64,000 nucleotides of DNA, from assembly GCF_009789675.1 (NCBI RefSeq), contig NZ_CP046915.1, positions 1,302,001 to 1,366,000 of the forward strand, in the 5' to 3' direction. This stretch comes from Paraburkholderia acidisoli. Lineage in GTDB: Bacteria > Pseudomonadota > Gammaproteobacteria > Burkholderiales > Burkholderiaceae. Shown piece by piece: positions 7,822 through 16,327 of the stretch. Numbering within the stretch: the stretch's first letter is position 1; each line of letters starts with the position of its first letter. The position numbers and the translations under genes are program-made. The notes beneath the pieces are model-generated. The model was not told where the DNA came from. It saw nothing but the letters and a program-made list of their open reading frames with translations, and did not search any database.

Positions 7822-9703
7822 GCAAGTCTCTCCCGCCTAATTTCAGATGCTGTATGCCGGCCGTTTGCATCGTGTCGACGATGCGCGACTCGAGCGCCGC
7901 CTCCGTGCCGGCCCAGTTCGTGGCGAATGTCAGCCCCAGCCAGCCGAACGAATGGCCGGTCTCGTTGGTGAGCTCGAAAAGCACCGAGCGGCGCTCGCCG
8001 TCCTGCCGGAACGTCGCGCTGCGCAGATCGCCGAGCGCGTTGGGAATGGCGGTGTCGCCAATCAGCGGAAACCTGTCGCGCGCAATGCCCACGTCCAGCC
8101 CGTCGCGTTCGACGAGGTCGAAACAGAACACGCGCCCGGCCACCACGTTGATCCAGTACGTCGTGCAGCCGAGCGCATCCGGCAGCGTGGCGATCACCGA
8201 GCGCAGCGCGGTCGAAGACAGGCGCGGCGCGGCGAACAGGGTGAGCGTCTGCGGATCGAACACCTCGCTCGCGGCGCGTGCGATCGACCTGCGGTCGCTC
8301 AGCACCACGATGTCGTCGGAAATGCCGAGCAGTTCCTCGAAGTCGGACGACACCACCACCACGCCGACGCCACGCTCCGCGCATTGCCGGATCACCGTAT
8401 AGATGTTGCTACGCGTGCCGATGTCGATGCCGCGCGTGGGTTCGTCGAGCAGCAGGATCTCGGGGTTCGTCAGCAGCCAGCGGGCCAGCAGCAGTTTCTG
8501 TTGCTGACCGCCGCTCAAGCCCGTCACCGGCGCGTCGACCACGTGCGCGGGCATGTCGAAGTCGCGCAGAAACGTGGTCATGGCCTGCGCGGCGGCGGCC
8601 TTGCGCGTGCCGTTGCCACGTTGGCCCAGTAGCGGCAGCGTGAGGTTTTCCCGCACCGAGAGATCGGGAACGAGGCCCTGGCTGCGGCGGTCTTCGGTGA
8701 GCAGCGCCATGCCGCGCGCAATCGCGTCGCGCGGATGCCGCGGCGCGAAGCGCGCGCCGGCCAGCTCGATCGTGCCGCGCTTGAGCTTGCGCAGCCCGAA
8801 GAGCGCTTCGAGCGTTTCGGTGCGCCCCGCTCCGACGAGTCCGCCGAGTCCCAGCACCTTGCCGCGCTCCAGCACGAAGGACACGTCCTCCACGCCCGTT
8901 TCCGTGGCGAGGTGCCGTGCCTCCAGCAGCGTGCCGGCCGCGGCTTTCGTGGTGGAAGCCGGCTTCGCGTAGAGCGACAGCACCCGGCGCCCGACCATGC
9001 GCTCGACCAGATCGTTCGGATCGGTGCGATCGACCGGCAGATCGCTTTCGACGGTCGCGCCTTCGCGCATGATCGTGAAGCAATCCGAAATTTCGAACAG
9101 CTCTTCAAGCCGATGCGAGACGAACACCAGCGCGTTGCCCGCGTCGCGCAGCTTGCGCATGATGCGGAAAAGATGCTGCACCTCGCCGGGAGACAGCGAA
9201 GCCGTTGGCTCGTCGAAGATCATCACGCGGGACCGCTGGAGCGTTGCCCGCGCAATCTCGACCAGTTGCCGGTTGGCCATCGAAAGCGCCCCGGCGCGCG
9301 CGTTCAGGTCGAGATGCGAGACCTCGAGTTCCGCGAGTGCGTGCGCGGCGTCGGCGCGCAGGCTTCGCCAGTCGACCCGGCCGCGCGAAGCGAAGCGCGG
9401 CAGCACCAGGTTTTCGAACACGCTCAGGTCGGGCGCAATGCTCGTTTCCTGCAGCACGATCGACACGCCGCTGTCCATCGCCTGGCGCGGCGAGGCGAAG
9501 TCGGTCGCGCGGCCTTCGTACAGCAGCTCGCCGCCGCTTTTCTGGTAGTGCCCGCTGATGATTTTCGAAAGCGTCGATTTGCCGGCGCCGTTCACGCCCA
9601 CGAGCGCGTGAATCTCGTTGCCGCGCAGCGAAAGCCGCGCGTTGGCCAGCGCGCGCACATGACCAAAACGCTTCTCGACGTTCCTTGCAACCAGGATGTC
9701 CAT
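7814..9703 (-). CDS. ribose-type ABC ATPase with a C-terminal extra domain
   Basis: A 629-residue duplicated ATPase of the RbsA/XylG type. The first nucleotide-binding domain has an intact Walker A (GVNGAGKSTL) and Walker B (RVMIFDEPTAS); the second has the usual degenerate Walker A (GLVGAGRTE), a good signature (LSGGQQQKLLLARWL) and Walker B (EILLLDEPTRG). RbsA proteins end near residue 500, but this one continues for about 120 residues after SDRRSIARAASEV. That tail alternates strands and helices (TYWINVVAGRVFCFDLV, LFELTNETGHSFGWLGLTF) and looks GAF-like, so it may sense a ligand. The ATG at 9703 is used because the preceding in-frame TTG has no better ribosome site. It overlaps the permease gene by 8 nt. 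Confidence 0.9.
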   Translation of the reverse strand: MDILVARNVEKRFGHVRALANARLSLRGNEIHALVGVNGAGKSTLSKIISGHYQKSGGELLYEGRATDFASPRQAMDSGVSIVLQETSIAPDLSVFENLVLPRFASRGRVDWRSLRADAAHALAELEVSHLDLNARAGALSMANRQLVEIARATLQRSRVMIFDEPTASLSPGEVQHLFRIMRKLRDAGNALVFVSHRLEELFEISDCFTIMREGATVESDLPVDRTDPNDLVERMVGRRVLSLYAKPASTTKAAAGTLLEARHLATETGVEDVSFVLERGKVLGLGGLVGAGRTETLEALFGLRKLKRGTIELAGARFAPRHPRDAIARGMALLTEDRRSQGLVPDLSVRENLTLPLLGQRGNGTRKAAAAQAMTTFLRDFDMPAHVVDAPVTGLSGGQQQKLLLARWLLTNPEILLLDEPTRGIDIGTRSNIYTVIRQCAERGVGVVVVSSDFEELLGISDDIVVLSDRRSIARAASEVFDPQTLTLFAAPRLSSTALRSVIATLPDALGCTTYWINVVAGRVFCFDLVERDGLDVGIARDRFPLIGDTAIPNALGDLRSATFRQDGERRSVLFELTNETGHSFGWLGLTFATNWAGTEAALESRIVDTMQTAGIQHLKLGGRDLHA

Positions 9704-9772
9704 CAATCGTCAGCCTTCACGAAAACGACTCGCCGTGCCGGGCCCTGCCGCGGGCACGGCGGGCGACCCCGC

Positions 9773-10648
9773 TCAGATCCGGTACCAGCTTTCCGCCGAG
9801 CGTTGAAAGAGTGCCTTGCGTTCGTCGGCCGAATAGTCCGCGACGATCTGGCGATAGGCATTCACGAGCGTCGCGTAGTCGGCATAGAGGCCGTCGAGCG
9901 GCCAGTTGGTGCCGAACATGCAGCGCTCGACGCCGAATATCTCGATGCATTCCTCGATCCACGGCGCGATCGATTCGATCGACCACTGGTGATCGACCAT
10001 CAGCAGGCCCGAGAGCTTGCAGGCGATATTGGGCGCCTGCGCGATCGCCTTCATGCCCTTGCGCCACGCGTGGAAATAGTCGACGGTGCGCCGCTTCGGA
10101 AAGCCGCAATGACCGAGGACGATGCGCACGTCGGGAAAGCGCTTCGCCAGCGCGACGACCTTGTCGGTGTGCGCGATGTCCGCGTCCATGTCGAACACGA
10201 GATCGCGTTTGCGCAGGCCGTCGAAACCGCGCAGAAAGGCCGCGTCGCCCAGAATGTCGGGGCCGTGGAACGTCAGCATCCGCACGCCGCGAAAGTTCGC
10301 GTATTCGAGGTGGCGGTCGAGTTGCGCGTCGCTTCCGGCGTCCATCAGTTCGCCGCGCGCGATGATCCCGCTGGGCAAGCCGTCGCGGTCGGCCACGCTC
10401 TGAAGCCACGCCGTTTCGCGCACGGGGTCCGTCTCGCCGTCCGCGGTTTCGATATGCACGGACTTGATCAGGTTGACCGGCGCGCCGGCCGCCTTGAGAT
10501 CGGCCACCACGTGATTGCGTTTGATCGCCGAATAGTCGCCGGACGGATGCCCTTCGAACGGCCGGTCGGTGAGCCACGCATAGTGCAGCGCCTCGAGATC
10601 CCACAAATGGTGGTGGGCGTCGACAAAGGCGAAGTCGTCTGATTCCAT
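9773..10648 (-). CDS. amidohydrolase-2 family protein, lactonase-like
   Basis: A 291-residue TIM-barrel protein of the COG3618 group, which includes L-fuconolactonase and related sugar-lactone hydrolases. FVDAHHHLWDL near the N-terminus is the metal-binding HxH motif, IVLGHCGFP carries a barrel histidine, and MFGTNWPLDG contains the catalytic Asp/Asn region. The ATG at 10648 is preferred to the overlapping GTG at 10651 because AGAGG precedes it by 5 nt. The enzyme is expected in the cytoplasm. Lying between a ribose-type ABC transporter and a MaoC hydratase gene, it would open the lactone formed by the sugar dehydrogenase encoded in the neighbouring unit (inference). Confidence 0.82.
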   Translation of the reverse strand: MESDDFAFVDAHHHLWDLEALHYAWLTDRPFEGHPSGDYSAIKRNHVVADLKAAGAPVNLIKSVHIETADGETDPVRETAWLQSVADRDGLPSGIIARGELMDAGSDAQLDRHLEYANFRGVRMLTFHGPDILGDAAFLRGFDGLRKRDLVFDMDADIAHTDKVVALAKRFPDVRIVLGHCGFPKRRTVDYFHAWRKGMKAIAQAPNIACKLSGLLMVDHQWSIESIAPWIEECIEIFGVERCMFGTNWPLDGLYADYATLVNAYRQIVADYSADERKALFQRSAESWYRI

Positions 10649-10726
10649 CACTGCCTCTACAGGTTGATGTGGGCCGCTACCGGCTCAACGGAACGGCCGG
10701 GAATGGCGTTGGCGTGACGTAACGCG

Positions 10727-11173
10727 TCAGGCCGCGAGCATCAGCTGGTTGCGGCCTTCCTGCACGATCTCGCCGTGCTGGTTGCGCACCTTGATGTCCA
10801 GCGTGACGATGCCGCGCGTGCCCGAGCGCGTGAGCCGCCGCTCGGCAATCGTGATCTCCGCGTCGATGCGGTCGCCCGCGAACACGGGCCCCACGAAGCG
10901 CCACGCGTCCCAGTTCAGCGCGGCCACGACGTCGAACTGCACCATCGAGCGGTTCTTCAGTCCGTCCACGAGGCCGAGCACGAGCAGCCCGTGCGCGAGG
11001 CGGCCGCGAAAGCCAAGGTCCTTCGCGAATTGTTCGTCGGTGTGATGCGGCATGAAATCGCCCGTCAAACCGGCGAAAGCGAGGATCTGACTCTCGGAGA
11101 CGGTGATGCCCGGCGTCCGAAACGTGTCGCCCTCTTTGAGATCTCCAAACTTGTTCAGCGTCGTCGAGTGCAT
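10727..11173 (-). CDS. MaoC-like hotdog dehydratase/hydratase
   Basis: A 148-residue single-hotdog protein. TGDFMPHHTDEQFAKDLGFRGRLAHGLL matches the hydratase motif of R-specific enoyl-CoA hydratases, with the catalytic Asp39 and His44 in place and the AHG turn that binds the thioester. Such proteins act on CoA thioesters in the cytoplasm as dimers. The gene lies 41 bp after the MFS gene and 78 bp before the amidohydrolase gene on the same strand. Its presence with a CaiB-type CoA transferase in the same predicted transcript suggests that a CoA-thioester intermediate is hydrated or dehydrated in this pathway. The precise substrate is unknown. Confidence 0.85.
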   Translation of the reverse strand: MHSTTLNKFGDLKEGDTFRTPGITVSESQILAFAGLTGDFMPHHTDEQFAKDLGFRGRLAHGLLVLGLVDGLKNRSMVQFDVVAALNWDAWRFVGPVFAGDRIDAEITIAERRLTRSGTRGIVTLDIKVRNQHGEIVQEGRNQLMLAA

Positions 11174-11214
11174 GGTGTGTCCACAAATGGCGGGAAATTG
11201 CGGGATTAGCCCGC

Positions 11215-12576
11215 TTATTCCGAAAGATTCCGGCCCCGCGTTTCAGGGCTGACGAACAGGCCGACCGAGGTGATGGCGGCCATCAGAATGGCGTACAGCG
11301 CCACGGGCACGTAGCTGCCGCCCGATTCGAACAGCGCGGTACAGATGAACGGCGCGATGCCGCCGGCAAACACGGCCGAGACTTCGCGCACGGTCGAGAT
11401 CGCGGTGAAGCGCGTGCGCGCCCCGAACAGTTCGTTGAAGTACGAGCCCTGCACGGAGAGCATCGCGTAGTTCGAGAAGCCGATCGCGATTGCGATGGAG
11501 GCGATGATGAGGCCGTCGCTGCGGGAGTTGAGCGCCCAGAAATACGGGAATGTGCCGAGACCGAACAGCAGCGAGCCGAACAGATACACGGGCCTGCGTC
11601 CGACCCGATCCGAGAGCCAGCCGAACAGCGGAATCGTGACGATACCGAGACTCGACCCGATCAGCACGCCCGCGAGGCCGATCTCGCGCGACACGGCCAG
11701 TTGCCGCGTGACGTAGGCGAGCGACCAGATCTGGAAAAAATAGCCCGACATGTTTTCCGCGAAGCGCGCCGCGAAGGCGATCCAGAAGCGCCCGCCGGCC
11801 TCGTGGAACATGTCGCGAAGCGGCGCCTTCGTCACGCTGCGCTGCTTGCGCAATGCTTCGAAAACGGGCGATTCGTTGACCTGACGGCGAATCCAGATCC
11901 CGGCCAGCACGGCGAAAATGCTCAGCACGAACGGAATGCGCCAGCCATAGCCGATGAAGTCCGCTTCCTTCATCGCGCTCGTGATGATGAAGAAGGTCCC
12001 CGCCGACAAGAGCGTGCCGAGACACACGCCCAGTGTTGGCAGGCTCGCGTAGAAGCCGCGGCGGCCTGCGGGCGCGCTCTCCGCCGCGAGCGTCACCGCG
12101 CCGCCGTACTCGGCGCCCGCCGCGAGACCTTGCAGAATGCGCAGCACGATCAGCAGCGCGGGCGCGGCCATGCCGATGGAGGCGTAGGTGGGCAGAAAGC
12201 CGACCGCCATCGTCGCGCAGCCCATCAAGATGAGCGTGATGACGAGCACTTTCTTGCGCCCGTACAGATCCCCGGCGCGGCCGAACAGCACGCCGCCCAC
12301 CGGCCGCGCGAGAAAACCGACCGCGTAAGTGCCGAACGCGGCGAGCGTGCCGGCGCCGGAGGACAGCGCCGGGAAAAACAGACGATTGAAGATCAGCGCG
12401 GCGGCGGTCGCGTAGATGTAGAAGTCGTACCATTCGAGCGCCGTGCCGATCACGGCCGAGACCGTCGCGTTGCGCAGGCTGCGCGCGTCGGCGGGCGCCG
12501 CGGATGAAGCCGCCGCGGCGAAATGCTCCGCGTCGAGTGGCGCGCTTCCCGAAAGCGCGCTGTTGCGTTGAGTCAT
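11215..12576 (-). CDS. MFS transporter, metabolite:H+ symporter (MHS) type
   Basis: A 453-residue carrier with about twelve membrane segments. GTALEWYDFYIYATAAAL at the start of helix 1, GAGRAGDLYGRKKVLV-type motif A in the loop after helix 2, and EYGGAVTLAAES in helix 4 are hallmarks of the MHS family (ProP, KgtP, shikimate and citrate carriers). AGGAGGAG lies 3 nt before the ATG. The N-terminal 35 residues are Ala/Ser-rich and cytoplasmic. It is inside the CoA-transferase-led unit, which therefore contains both an ABC system and a proton symporter, perhaps for two related substrates or for export of an organic acid. Confidence 0.88.
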   Translation of the reverse strand: MTQRNSALSGSAPLDAEHFAAAASSAAPADARSLRNATVSAVIGTALEWYDFYIYATAAALIFNRLFFPALSSGAGTLAAFGTYAVGFLARPVGGVLFGRAGDLYGRKKVLVITLILMGCATMAVGFLPTYASIGMAAPALLIVLRILQGLAAGAEYGGAVTLAAESAPAGRRGFYASLPTLGVCLGTLLSAGTFFIITSAMKEADFIGYGWRIPFVLSIFAVLAGIWIRRQVNESPVFEALRKQRSVTKAPLRDMFHEAGGRFWIAFAARFAENMSGYFFQIWSLAYVTRQLAVSREIGLAGVLIGSSLGIVTIPLFGWLSDRVGRRPVYLFGSLLFGLGTFPYFWALNSRSDGLIIASIAIAIGFSNYAMLSVQGSYFNELFGARTRFTAISTVREVSAVFAGGIAPFICTALFESGGSYVPVALYAILMAAITSVGLFVSPETRGRNLSE

Positions 12577-12658
12577 CGTCTCCTCCTGACCGGCTGGCCG
12601 GCTTGTTGCGGCGATCTGAAATCGCGCGTTTTTTGTCGAACCGGTGTGTGGCCGGCTT

Positions 12659-12704
12659 ACCGCTCAGTTCACCGCTCGCTCACCGCTCAGTTCACCGCTC
12701 GTTC
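12659..12704. repeat. 11-12 bp tandem repeat at the 3' end of the solute-binding-like gene
   Basis: Read on the minus strand this is GAGCGGTGAACT, GAGCGGTGAGC, GAGCGGTGAACT, GAGCGGT: four copies of an 11-12 bp unit, or equally a 23 bp block duplicated with one mismatch. The stop codon of the gene at 12692-12694 is the TGA of the first copy, and the second copy supplies another in-frame TGA four codons later. Confidence 0.85.
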
Positions 12705-13831
12705 AGTCGTTCGAACCCGAGGTTCAAGCCCGATACCAGTTGCCGATGCGGCGTTCGGCTCGCCAGCGCCGAACGGATGGCGGCCGAGGCGCGGGTCTGA
12801 AACTCGATATAACCGGCGCAGCGGGGGCGCACATACGCGTCCTCGATCGTCGCCAGCGTGTTGCGGTAGAAGTTGCCCGCGGCGGCGTTGACGCTCGCAT
12901 CGCGCCACGCCTCGCGATGGCTCGGCTGCCCTTCGTGCGACGGGATGAAGCCGGTTTGCGCGCGCGCCGACATCAGATAACGCAGATGATCCAGCAGCGC
13001 GGGCGCCGGTTTGGCCCGGCGGCTCAGCGCAATACCCGTACCGCCCAGCGTCGACCCGTGACGGCCGCCCGCCGTGCGCACGGGCGTGTCGAGAAACTGT
13101 ACGGCCTTTCGCCCGCTCGCCGATGTCGCGTAGTTCACATAACCGTAGATAAGCGGGCAATAGCGCGCTTCGTCGCTGCGCGCCAGCCATTCGAGCATCC
13201 GGATCGGATTGAGATCGTGGGCGGCCTCGCTCATCCCGCCGAAGATCGTGGCCATGGTGTCGAGCACCTCGAGCGCCGTGTCTTCGTCGACGAACGGCTT
13301 CGCCTTCGGGTCCGTCGCGGGCGGCGCGCCCCACGCGGCCATCATCGAGCAAAAGCTGAGCATGGCGTGCGGCCCCGCCACCGAAAGCACCACGCCGCCT
13401 TGCCGGGAGAGCGCCGTCACGTCGGCCCACGTAGCGGGCAAGCGCGCGTCGATCAGGTCGGCGCGCGCCACGGCCACCTGCGTCGCCGCATCGAGCGGCA
13501 GCCCCCATTGGCGGCCCTGCCACGCGTACGATTCGTAGCTCGGCCCGACCGACTGCGCGGCCCACGCACGCAATTCCTCGGGCGCGAACAGCTCATCCAG
13601 CGCCCACACGCAGCCCGCCTCCACCGCCTCGCCAATGTGCGGATGGTCGAGCACCACGAGATCGAAGCGATCGCACAGATCGGCGATCGGATGCGATTCG
13701 AAGCCCTCCAGCGGCTGTTTGCTCCAGTGCAGATTCAACGCGGCCGCATCGTCGAGACGCGAAGCCGCGTCCAGTGCGACGAAGCCGCGCGGGTGATCCC
13801 ACGTGAGTCCCTGGATGACGTCGGTTGTCAT
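12692..13831 (-). CDS. solute-binding-protein-like protein without a signal peptide
   Basis: A 379-residue protein with the overall layout of family 1 (maltose-type) extracellular solute-binding proteins: LNLHWSKQPLEGFESHP, LVVLDHPHIGEAVEAG, WQGRQWGLPLDAATQVAVAR and the late VPRCAGYIEFQ-like region align with that fold. It begins MTTDVIQGLTWDHPRGFVALDAA with no hydrophobic signal or lipobox, so it should stay in the cytoplasm. The ATG directly abuts the stop of the CoA transferase gene (TGAATG), so the two are probably translated together. No matching type I permease or ATPase gene is nearby. It may be a cytoplasmic binding or chaperone-like partner of the CoA transferase rather than a transport protein. 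This is inference. Confidence 0.75.
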   Translation of the reverse strand: MTTDVIQGLTWDHPRGFVALDAASRLDDAAALNLHWSKQPLEGFESHPIADLCDRFDLVVLDHPHIGEAVEAGCVWALDELFAPEELRAWAAQSVGPSYESYAWQGRQWGLPLDAATQVAVARADLIDARLPATWADVTALSRQGGVVLSVAGPHAMLSFCSMMAAWGAPPATDPKAKPFVDEDTALEVLDTMATIFGGMSEAAHDLNPIRMLEWLARSDEARYCPLIYGYVNYATSASGRKAVQFLDTPVRTAGGRHGSTLGGTGIALSRRAKPAPALLDHLRYLMSARAQTGFIPSHEGQPSHREAWRDASVNAAAGNFYRNTLATIEDAYVRPRCAGYIEFQTRASAAIRSALASRTPHRQLVSGLNLGFERLNER

Positions 13832-15043
13832 TCAGGCCGCCGTCTCGTTGATGACACGATCGCGCAGCAGCGCTTCGATGCTGTCGGCGTCATAGCCGAG
13901 TTCCTTCAGCACGGCACGCGAATGCTCGCCGACGAGCGGCGCCCCGAGCCGCACGGCGCCCGGCGTCTTCGAAAAGCGGTACGGGAAACCGGGCGCCTTC
14001 ACCCGCCCTTCGGTCGCGTGCTCGTACTCGACGAACGTGCCGTTATGCACGATCTGCGGGTCCTTGAGCAGTTGTTCGTAGCCGTACACGGGGCCCGCCC
14101 AGATCCCGTTCGCGTCGAACAGCGCGAGCCATTCGGCCGTCGTTTTCGTGGCGAGACGTTCGCGCGTGCGGGCGTAGATCGCGTCTCGATGCGTCCACGG
14201 ATCGGTCGTATCGTTCATCTCGACGAAAGTGGGCTCGCCGATCGTTTCGCCGAAGGTCTTCAGGGACGGCATCGCGACGATCACGAACCCGTCACGGGTG
14301 GCGAACGCACCGTACGGCGCACGGATATACACATGCGCATGCGGCTCGGCGGAGCGCTTTTGCGGCAGGCCGCCTTGCATGTACACCGCCAGTTCCTGCA
14401 TCTGCAACGTGGTGATCGCATCGAGCATGTTGACCGTCACGAGTTGGCCTTCGCCCGTGCGTTCGCGATGCAGCAGCGCGGCGATCACCGCTTCGAACGC
14501 CGTGGCGGCCGCGACCGCGTCCACCAGATACTGGCCGGCCGGCGAAGGCGCGTCGCCGGCGCGGCCCGTCGAGAGCATGGCGCCCGACATGCCCTGCAAC
14601 AGCAGGTCCTGACCCGGCCGGTGCGCATAGGGGCCGTCTTCTCCGTAGCCCGACATCGACACATAGACCAGCGACGGGTTGAGCTTCGCGAGCGACTCGT
14701 AGTCGACACCCAGCCGTTTGGCGACGCCCGGACGGTAGTTCTGCACGAACACGTCGGCGGACTTCACGAGATCGGCGAGCACCGCGCGCCCCGCTTCGTT
14801 CTTCAGATCGACCGCCAACGAACGCTTGTTGCGGTTGAGCGAGAGAAACGACGCATTGATCCGGTTGCCTTGTGCGCCGCCTGCCGGCGTGTGGCGCTGC
14901 CACTCGCCGTCGAGCGGCTCGACCTTGATGACGTCGGCGCCAAGGTCGCCGAGACGCTGGGTGGCGAACGGGCCCGCCATGGCGATGGTGCAATCCACCA
15001 CCCGATAACCCGAGAGGATCGATTTCGAAGCTGGTTGTGACAT
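13832..15043 (-). CDS. CaiB/BaiF family CoA transferase (class III)
   Basis: A 403-residue family III CoA transferase. LGDLGADVIKVEP, NRNKRSLAVDLK, SGYGEDGPYAHRPGQD and the Asp175 in QYLVDAVAAA (position of the catalytic aspartate that forms the acyl anhydride) are all present; the length is normal for this interlocked homodimer. It moves CoA between carboxylic acids in the cytoplasm. The ATG at 15043 is chosen because an earlier in-frame start would include promoter and operator DNA. The promoter/operator module at 15065-15108 lies just upstream, so this is the first gene of a long minus-strand unit that reaches the FAH gene. Donor and acceptor acids are unknown. Confidence 0.92.
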   Translation of the reverse strand: MSQPASKSILSGYRVVDCTIAMAGPFATQRLGDLGADVIKVEPLDGEWQRHTPAGGAQGNRINASFLSLNRNKRSLAVDLKNEAGRAVLADLVKSADVFVQNYRPGVAKRLGVDYESLAKLNPSLVYVSMSGYGEDGPYAHRPGQDLLLQGMSGAMLSTGRAGDAPSPAGQYLVDAVAAATAFEAVIAALLHRERTGEGQLVTVNMLDAITTLQMQELAVYMQGGLPQKRSAEPHAHVYIRAPYGAFATRDGFVIVAMPSLKTFGETIGEPTFVEMNDTTDPWTHRDAIYARTRERLATKTTAEWLALFDANGIWAGPVYGYEQLLKDPQIVHNGTFVEYEHATEGRVKAPGFPYRFSKTPGAVRLGAPLVGEHSRAVLKELGYDADSIEALLRDRVINETAA

Positions 15044-15064
15044 GGAAGGCAGGATCCTGAGTAA

Positions 15065-15108
15065 TTGTTTGCGATAACATGTTAGCGCAAACAAAGTTGC
15101 ACGGTCAA
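15065..15108 (-). promoter_or_regulatory. sigma70-like promoter with overlapping LacI-type operator (site 1)
   Basis: TTGTTTGCG at 15065-15073 and CGCAAACAA at 15086-15094 flank ATAACATGTTAG, giving a 30 bp palindrome with one mismatched pair. On the minus strand TTGACC (15108-15103) and TAACAT (15084-15079) are spaced by 18 nt and read toward the CoA transferase, whose start is 22 bp past the operator. The operator covers the -10 and spacer, as expected for repression. The same -35/-10 pair and half-site recur at 21552-21590. The LacI at 15267-16301 is the likely binder. Confidence 0.8.
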
Positions 15109-15266
15109 AGCGTGAACGCCTGGGGTTTATACCGTCGGCACGACATGGCAACAGCGGGTTGATTCGATGCGACAACGCCCCGGAATACCGGCCCGGCGGC
15201 GCGGAGAATACGAACACGGGAACGACCGTAACCGGCCGCTCCGAAGACAAACGGGACGGCTGGCGC

Positions 15267-16301
15267 TCAGGCGCTGCCGCGCCGCACGAGTTGATGCGCG
15301 AGCACCACCTTGTGTTTCGCGTTGCCGGACTCGCTGATGCGCGCGAGCAGCATCTGCGCGGCGGTCGCGCCCATTTCGTCGGGCTGCGTGCGCACCGTCG
15401 TGAGCGACGGCGTCACCATGGCGGCCAGTTCATAGTCGCCGAATCCGCAGATCGCCAGTTGCTCGGGAATCCGGATGCCGCGCCGGTTGCATTCGAGGAT
15501 CGCGGCGAGCGCCATGGTGTCGGCGGAGAAGAAGATCGCGTCGGTGAGCGGCGCGTCGCGCAGCACTTCGTCCAGCCCCCGAATGCCGTCGTTGCCGCTC
15601 ATCGGCAGCGACAATTCCACGCGATGCACGTCCGGCAGCTTCGCCTCTTTCACCGCCTTGCACAGGCCGAGATAGCGGCTTTGCGCGCGCGAATCCTGGG
15701 CGCTCCCGCCGCCGACGAAGGCGATTCGCTTCGAGCCTCGCTCGCACAGGAGTTTGCCCACGTCGTAGCCCGCGGTGAAGTTGGAGAACCCCACGGCCAT
15801 GTCGATGGGGTCGCCGTCCGTGTCCCAGGTTTCGATCACCGCAACGCCGCTTTGCTGCAACAGCGAGCGCACTTTCGGGCTATGTTGCAAGCCCGTGAGG
15901 ATCACGCCAATCGGGCGGCGTTCCAGCAAGCTCTGCAAGATGGCTTCCTCGCGCGCCTGCGAGTATTCCGTATTGCCGATGATCACCGAAATCTTGTGCG
16001 GCTCCAGCGCGTCGATCACCCCTTTGACTTCGGCGGCGAACGCCGAACTCGACAGCGTCGGGATGATGACGGCCACCACCCGGCTCGACGCGGATGCGAG
16101 GCTGCGCGCGGCATCGTTCGGGATGTAGCGCAGCGCCTGGATCGCCTCCTCCACCCGCCGGCGCGTTTTCTCCGCGACGAGCGAGGAATTGCCCACCACG
16201 CGCGATACCGTCTGCGCGGAAACGCCGGCATATTCCGCGACATCGAGCATCGTGATCGTGCCGCTGGATTTGGCTTCTTTTTGGGGCTTCCTTGTTTTCA
16301 T
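15267..16301 (-). CDS. LacI-family transcriptional repressor
   Basis: A 344-residue regulator. Residues about 15-70 form the LacI headpiece (MLDVAEYAGVSAQTVSRVVGN, then the hinge helix region ending DAARSLAS), followed by a type I periplasmic-binding-like sugar domain (VVAVIIPTLSSSAFAAEVKGV). The ATG at 16301 is used; longer frames upstream overlap the dehydrogenase gene. It is last in the unit led by the ABC permease at 21439, 26 bp after the dehydrogenase gene, and immediately upstream of the operator at 15065. It probably represses both transcription units and is released by a sugar or sugar-acid inducer. The assignment of operator to this protein is inference from position and palindrome type. 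Confidence 0.92.
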   Translation of the reverse strand: MKTRKPQKEAKSSGTITMLDVAEYAGVSAQTVSRVVGNSSLVAEKTRRRVEEAIQALRYIPNDAARSLASASSRVVAVIIPTLSSSAFAAEVKGVIDALEPHKISVIIGNTEYSQAREEAILQSLLERRPIGVILTGLQHSPKVRSLLQQSGVAVIETWDTDGDPIDMAVGFSNFTAGYDVGKLLCERGSKRIAFVGGGSAQDSRAQSRYLGLCKAVKEAKLPDVHRVELSLPMSGNDGIRGLDEVLRDAPLTDAIFFSADTMALAAILECNRRGIRIPEQLAICGFGDYELAAMVTPSLTTVRTQPDEMGATAAQMLLARISESGNAKHKVVLAHQLVRRGSA

Positions 16302-16327
16302 GTCGAGAGCTGGTGATGCGGTACCCG

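Noticed and set aside
12644..15040. 798-codon plus-strand open frame opposite the solute-binding-like and CoA transferase genes
   Set aside because: Arg/His-rich sequence with no family motif, antisense to two well-supported genes; a high-GC shadow frame.
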